Assembly: GCF_000241955.1 (NCBI RefSeq)
Contig: NC_016818.1
Location: forward strand, 1-64,000
Length of the DNA stretch: 64,000 nucleotides
Direction of reading: 5' to 3'
DNA from: Rahnella aquatilis CIP 78.65 = ATCC 33071
GTDB taxonomy: Bacteria > Pseudomonadota > Gammaproteobacteria > Enterobacterales > Enterobacteriaceae
The position numbers were made by a program, and so were the translations under genes. This document shows, one piece after another, positions 59,875 to 64,000 of this stretch; within the stretch, counting starts at the first letter, position 1; every line of letters starts with the position of its first letter. The notes beneath the pieces are model-generated. The model was not told the origin of the DNA. It made no database searches and was given only the letters and a program-made list of their open reading frames with translations.

Positions 59875-60516
59875 ATGAAGTTGATCGGCAGTTATACCAG
59901 CCCGTATGTGCGCAAAATTTCGGTGATGTTGCTGGAAAAAGGCATCCCGTTTGATTTTATTAACGACACGCCCCATGAACCGGGCTGCAAAATTATACAG
60001 TACAATCCCCTCGGAAAAGTCCCCGCGCTGGTCGCCGATGACGGCGAAGTTTTTTATGATTCCCCGATCATTGTGCAGTTTATCGAACTGATGAATGTCG
60101 CGCCCACGTTGTTGCCGTGGCAGCCGCTGGACGCGTTACGTGTGAGGCAAATCGAAGCGCTGGCCGACGGCGTCACTGATGCCGCCGTAGCGCTGGTGCT
60201 GGAAGGCCGCCGCGATGCTGATAAACGTAATGAAGCCTGGATTTTGCGCCAGCGGGAAAAGCTGCTGCGCGGCCTGGATGCACTGGAAAAGCATGCGGAA
60301 AACCGTACATTGCTCAATTCTGAAAGCCTCAATGTGGCCGATATTGCCGTCGCCTGCTGTCTGGGCTATCTCAACTTCCGGCGTATCGCGCCGGGCTGGT
60401 GTGTCGAGCATCCCGAACTGATAAAACTGGTTGAACGCCTGTTCCAGCGCGAGAGTTTTGCGTGCACCACCCCCCCCGGAAGTGGTAACGCCAGCTTTGC
60501 AGCAAAAAAGGTGTGA
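59875..60516 (+). CDS. yibF: Glutathione S-transferase-like protein YibF
   Basis: Thioredoxin/GST-fold protein of 213 residues from ATG 59875 after GAGGAGGG; the earlier in-frame start is rejected. It begins MKLIGSYTSPYVRKISVMLL, with YNPLGKVPALV as the glutathione-binding cis-Pro region, and matches E. coli YibF. The C-terminus is about ten residues longer than in E. coli and follows a run of eight C residues (60470-60477) where slippage would alter the tail. In E. coli selA, selB and yiaY lie between yibF and aldB; here aldB follows after 101 bases. Confidence 0.92.
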   Translation: MKLIGSYTSPYVRKISVMLLEKGIPFDFINDTPHEPGCKIIQYNPLGKVPALVADDGEVFYDSPIIVQFIELMNVAPTLLPWQPLDALRVRQIEALADGVTDAAVALVLEGRRDADKRNEAWILRQREKLLRGLDALEKHAENRTLLNSESLNVADIAVACCLGYLNFRRIAPGWCVEHPELIKLVERLFQRESFACTTPPGSGNASFAAKKV

Positions 60517-60617
60517 AGCCGCTCGAAGAGTTCTCTTTACATCCCGCCTGTTAGATTTTTACTGCCTAGACTTTATGCAGCGCTCTGCTAATCCCTGCTG
60601 TATAAAGGAGTTCCATC

Positions 60618-62156
60618 ATGGCTTATGATAAAAATCCTCATGCCGTCAAACCGGAAGAATACGGTTTCCCGCTGAAACTCAAAAAACAATACGACAACTT
60701 CATTGGCGGTGAATGGGTCGCGCCGGTGAAAAAACAGTATTACGACAACCTGACGCCGGTGACCGGCGAGGTATTGTGTCAAGTGGCAAGTTCCAGCACC
60801 GATGACGTCGATCTGGCGCTGGATGCCGCCCATCAAGCGAAAGACGCATGGGGAAAAATGCCGGTGCAGCAGCGAGCAAACTTATTGCTGAAAGTCGCCG
60901 ATCGCATGGAACAAAACCTTGAACTGCTGGCAAATGCTGAAACCTGGGATAACGGCAAACCGATCCGCGAAACCAGCGGCGCAGACGTGCCGTTAGCCAT
61001 TGACCATTTCCGTTATTTCGCCTCCTGCGTGCGTGCACAGGAAGGCGGGATCAGCGAAATCGACAGCGAAACCGTAGCCTATCATTTCCACGAACCGCTG
61101 GGCGTGGTGGCACAAATTATCCCGTGGAATTTCCCGCTGCTGATGGCGTGCTGGAAAATGGCACCGGCGCTGGCGGCAGGTAACTGCATCGTGCTTAAAC
61201 CGGCCAAACTGACGCCGCTGTCTGTTCTGTTGCTGATGGAACTGGTACAGGACATTCTGCCTGCTGGCGTCATTAACGTGGTCAACGGCGCGGGCGGGGA
61301 AATTGGCGAATATCTGGCGACCTCCAAACGTATCGCCAAAGTTGCTTTCACCGGTTCGACGGAAGTCGGCCAGCGGATCGCCGGCTATGCCGCACAAAAC
61401 CTGATCCCGGCTACGCTGGAACTGGGCGGTAAATCGCCGAATATCTTCTTCGCCGACGTGATGGATAAAGAGGACGAATTCTTCGACAAAGCGCTGGAAG
61501 GGTTCGCGCTATTTGCTTTCAATCAGGGTGAAGTCTGTACCTGTCCGAGCCGTGCGCTGGTGCAGGAATCTATCTACGAACGCTTTATGGAACGGGCGAT
61601 CAAACGGGTTGAAGCGATCAAAACCGGTAATCCGCTGGATATGGAAACCCAGATGGGGGCGCAGGTTTCAGCCGGGCAGATGAAAACCATTCTGGATTAC
61701 ATCGAAATCGGTAAGAAAGAGGGGGCGGAAGTGCTGACCGGCGGTGCGAAGAAAAAACTTGAAGGCTCGCTGAACGAAGGGTATTACCTGCAACCGACCA
61801 TTTTGCTGGGTAAAAACAACATGCGCGTCTTCCAGGAAGAAATTTTCGGACCGGTTCTGGCGGTAACAACGTTCAAAGATATGGATGATGCGCTGCAAAT
61901 CGCCAATGATACGGCTTACGGGCTGGGGGCGGGCGTCTGGAGCCGTGACGGCAATGTGGCGTATCACATGGGGCGCAACATTCAGGCTGGTCGTGTCTGG
62001 ACCAACTGTTACCACGCGTATCCGGCACATGCGGCGTTCGGTGGCTACAAACAGTCCGGTATCGGGCGTGAAACCCACAAGATGATGCTGGATCACTACC
62101 AGCAAACCAAATGCTTACTCGTTTCTTATTCGAGTAAACCGCTGGGATTATTCTAA
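60618..62156 (+). CDS. aldB: Aldehyde dehydrogenase AldB
   Basis: NAD(P)-dependent aldehyde dehydrogenase, 512 residues, same length as E. coli AldB, which oxidises acetaldehyde and other aldehydes. The nucleophilic Cys is in [17 protein letters not shown], the general-base Glu in [10 protein letters not shown], the cofactor region is [20 protein letters not shown], and AFTGSTEVG is the Rossmann turn. AAAGGAG precedes the ATG. A perfect 14-base-pair hairpin follows. It is in the yibF-aldB context of E. coli minus selAB and yiaY. Confidence 0.95.
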   Translation: MAYDKNPHAVKPEEYGFPLKLKKQYDNFIGGEWVAPVKKQYYDNLTPVTGEVLCQVASSSTDDVDLALDAAHQAKDAWGKMPVQQRANLLLKVADRMEQNLELLANAETWDNGKPIRETSGADVPLAIDHFRYFASCVRAQEGGISEIDSETVAYHFHEPLGVVAQIIPWNFPLLMACWKMAPALAAGNCIVLKPAKLTPLSVLLLMELVQDILPAGVINVVNGAGGEIGEYLATSKRIAKVAFTGSTEVGQRIAGYAAQNLIPATLELGGKSPNIFFADVMDKEDEFFDKALEGFALFAFNQGEVCTCPSRALVQESIYERFMERAIKRVEAIKTGNPLDMETQMGAQVSAGQMKTILDYIEIGKKEGAEVLTGGAKKKLEGSLNEGYYLQPTILLGKNNMRVFQEEIFGPVLAVTTFKDMDDALQIANDTAYGLGAGVWSRDGNVAYHMGRNIQAGRVWTNCYHAYPAHAAFGGYKQSGIGRETHKMMLDHYQQTKCLLVSYSSKPLGLF

Positions 62157-62192
62157 CCTTAGGATAAATGTTACAAAATATATTTTTTGTTT

Positions 62193-62230
62193 TTAATGGC
62201 GATAACCTGAATATGCGTTATCGCCATTAA
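62193..62230 (+). terminator. Hairpin terminator after aldB
   Basis: TTAATGGCGATAAC (62193-62206) pairs perfectly with GTTATCGCCATTAA (62217-62230), 14 base pairs with a ten-base loop. AT-rich sequence follows, with no long T run. Confidence 0.75.
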
Positions 62231-62432
62231 ATATATTTAATACATTATGAATAATATGATAATTGCCCTTCGTTATCGTAGTGCGTAAGATGCCCTCCTT
62301 ACAGTTTTATTTCATGGCTAAATAGTCTTTATTATACATCGGCTGACATATTTCATATGTTCACATAACCTCTTGATAATCATCGATTGTAAATAAACTT
62401 TATGCTGTGTCTTTTTGCATGAGAGAGCGGGA

Positions 62433-63095
62433 ATGTCCAGGAAGCTATTATATTTTTTCATCTACACACTATTTATTTGTTTATTATCAATTGGTTGTAC
62501 CGTGGCCTATTATCAATATGTGGTGCTTGATTCAGGGGCAGAATCCTTGATTCAGATGGATGAAGGAAAGGTATCGAACAGCCCGTTAAAAGACAGCGAC
62601 GTGTTAGTGGAAATAATGTCTTATGGCTGCCATTTTTGCGCCATTAATGACAAAGCTATTACTGAATTAGAAACGCGGCTGCCACAAGGGGTAAGAGTTG
62701 TCCGTCTGCATCTGGAAAACACCGGTTCACGTGGTTTGGCTCGCTACGCCCGACTTTTTGCAACATTACAGGTCATGGGAATAGAACCGCAGTATCGTGA
62801 AAAAGTGTATGCCGCTATTATCGATGACAACAAAGATCTCTCTGATAATATTATCTTAAATCGCTGGTTGTCGACGAACAGTATTGATGTCGAAAAATAT
62901 CACGCCGTGGAAGCATCACAGGAAACAACAGACCTTATAAAATATATGAATGATGTCAGTCATTATTATGATGTCTCCGCGACGCCTGCTTTTATTGTCA
63001 ATAAGAGGTGGGTTGCGTTCCAGGATCGTGATTTCGATAAGTTCGGTGACCATTTGCTCTCATTACTGAAAAATAATAAACCACTGGAACAATGA
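62433..63095 (+). CDS. Membrane-anchored DsbA-like thioredoxin-fold protein
   Basis: Protein of 220 residues from ATG 62433 (GAGAG seven bases before). One N-terminal helix (LLYFFIYTLFICLLSIGCTV) should anchor it in the inner membrane with the rest in the periplasm; a lipobox-like IGC is also present, so it may instead be a lipoprotein. The redox site is CHFC in MSYGCHFCAIND and the cis-Pro loop is SATPAFIVN, as in DsbA-like proteins. It is AT-rich relative to the core genes and overlaps the next gene by four bases (ATGA). It probably serves proteins made by the same accessory cluster, most of which is outside the window. Confidence 0.85.
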   Translation: MSRKLLYFFIYTLFICLLSIGCTVAYYQYVVLDSGAESLIQMDEGKVSNSPLKDSDVLVEIMSYGCHFCAINDKAITELETRLPQGVRVVRLHLENTGSRGLARYARLFATLQVMGIEPQYREKVYAAIIDDNKDLSDNIILNRWLSTNSIDVEKYHAVEASQETTDLIKYMNDVSHYYDVSATPAFIVNKRWVAFQDRDFDKFGDHLLSLLKNNKPLEQ

Positions 63096-64000
63096 TGCGT
63101 TTCCTTCCCGTATGGATTTATATGCAGAGTCTTTTTCTGCTTTCTAAAATAGAAAGACAAGGGCTCATATTCCTTCTGCGTGGATTGAAACAAACCCGAT
63201 GGGTGCTGAATAAGATACCGCTGGGTGTCATTTTCGCAGGGTTGCATACAGTGAGACTTCTCCGGCTGACCGGTAAAGATCAAAACGCCCGTTCTCTCGT
63301 CGCCAGTGAAAATAAAAGATGCTTAACAGGCGATGACGGTAAAGTGGATTTTACCTGGACGGCGCAGCGCCGTAAGGCTCTGGATTACGCGGCAACATAC
63401 GGTAAAAATAAAAAGGTCATCAGCCAACTCGATGCCTGTGCTGCCGAGCTAGATAAGATTGTTGTGCCGCTTCATCAGGCTAAGAAACCGGTTATGTTGG
63501 CCCCTCTGCACATGGTGTCAGATATTCTGGCTGGCATTGTGGCCAGTAAAACCTGTCCGGGTAAAGGCACGGTGATCGTCTCTTCCAATGCTGAACACTA
63601 TATCGAACAGGACAGAATGAAAGGCGGCATAAATCTTGACTATTGCTCTATTCACAATAAAAGTCAGGATGTCGCGAAAAATATGATTTCTGCCTGCATG
63701 GAGGCGGCTGAAAATAAAAGCAATATCATTATTTTTCCGGACATCACACCGGACTATACAATAGCGACTGATAGTGCTTATTCCTCCAAGCTTAAATGCC
63801 GTTTATTTGATCGCCCTGCTAAATTACATAATGGCGTGGTCAGACTGGCAAAAATGCTCTCGGCGGACGTCGTGTTTTATTATTTGTATTATGACCGTGG
63901 GTTGAAAATACGTATTTTCCCCGCCGTCAGTGCAAAGAATGTGGCAGAAAAAATGCCGGAAATTATTGAGCATTCCATCAGAAGTCATCCTCAGGACTGG
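63092..64000 (+). CDS. Partial gene, possible LpxL/LPLAT-like acyltransferase
   Basis: An open frame of at least 303 codons starts at ATGATG 63092, overlapping the previous stop, and runs without a stop to the window edge. The product begins MMRFLPVWIYMQSLFLLSKI. It contains APLHMVSDILAGIVASK, a segment IIIFPDITPDY, a basic stretch LKIRIFPAV, and a last visible segment HSIRSHPQDW. This succession (His-Asp block, central PD block, terminal P-x-x-W) resembles the LpxL/HtrB lysophospholipid acyltransferase family, but the His-Asp spacing is HxxxD rather than the usual HxxxxD/E. The assignment is tentative. Coupling to the thioredoxin-like gene suggests an accessory biosynthetic or secretion cluster. 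Confidence 0.7.
   Translation, partial: MMRFLPVWIYMQSLFLLSKIERQGLIFLLRGLKQTRWVLNKIPLGVIFAGLHTVRLLRLTGKDQNARSLVASENKRCLTGDDGKVDFTWTAQRRKALDYAATYGKNKKVISQLDACAAELDKIVVPLHQAKKPVMLAPLHMVSDILAGIVASKTCPGKGTVIVSSNAEHYIEQDRMKGGINLDYCSIHNKSQDVAKNMISACMEAAENKSNIIIFPDITPDYTIATDSAYSSKLKCRLFDRPAKLHNGVVRLAKMLSADVVFYYLYYDRGLKIRIFPAVSAKNVAEKMPEIIEHSIRSHPQDW

Overview
The window looks like the chromosome of a gammaproteobacterium of order Enterobacterales, probably from the Yersiniaceae side (Rahnella or Serratia-like). That placement is an inference from gene order and protein similarity recalled from memory, not from a search. The core genes (dnaA-dnaN-recF-gyrB, yidA, yidR/yidQ, ibpAB, avtA, ghrB, yiaD/yiaC/tag, glyQS, yiaF, mtlADR, yibL, yiiM, sodA, fdhD/fdoGHI/fdhE, yibF, aldB) are those of E. 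coli and relatives, mostly in recognisable local order. Accessory blocks sit between them.

Layout. 0-10.6 kb: the dnaA control region, replication genes, yidA, yidR, yidQ, and two small heat-shock genes, each preceded by a ROSE-type RNA thermometer. 10.6-13.4 kb: avtA and an AT-rich orphan gene. 13.4-22.4 kb: two LacI-controlled sugar loci on the minus strand. These are a 2-ketogluconate locus (regulator, kguE, kguT, ghrB) and a raffinose/melibiose-type locus (regulator, alpha-galactosidase, LacY-type permease), each with a perfect 18-bp palindromic operator. 22.5-31 kb: yiaD, yiaC, tag, a GDSL autotransporter esterase, glyQS, a MITE-like intergenic repeat and yiaF. 31-36.6 kb: a cryptic-mannitol-type PTS cluster whose EIIA gene carries an in-frame stop, then a periplasmic thiol oxidoreductase. 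36.8-38.6 kb: an AvcD-like antiviral dCTP deaminase with a small upstream gene or RNA. 39-43 kb: the mtlADR operon with four CRP sites. 43-46.3 kb: a LysE exporter and MocR regulator pair, a possible ADP-ribosyltransferase-like protein and yibL. 46.3-47.6 kb: an IS110-family element inserted in a REP-like repeat. 47.6-53.1 kb: yiiM, a chemoreceptor, sodA and a GH18 chitinase-like protein. 53.3-62.2 kb: fdhD, fdoGHI-fdhE, yibF, aldB. 62.4-64 kb: a membrane-anchored thioredoxin-fold protein overlapping an acyltransferase-like gene that runs off the window.

Most notable observations. (1) In the IS110-family element the insertion site, both element ends and all four guide segments of a bridge RNA can be read directly. 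They match the split REP-like target and the element's own ends, with a CT core. (2) Formate dehydrogenase-O has Cys (TGT) at residue 196, where E. coli FdoG has selenocysteine, and selA/selB are absent from the fdhE-yibF-aldB interval. (3) There is a likely AvcID anti-phage locus. (4) cmtB has a TAA at codon 16 in an otherwise intact reading frame.

No rRNA, tRNA or CRISPR array was seen. Coordinates of genes use starts chosen from ribosome-binding sites and family length, which often differ from the longest open frame.
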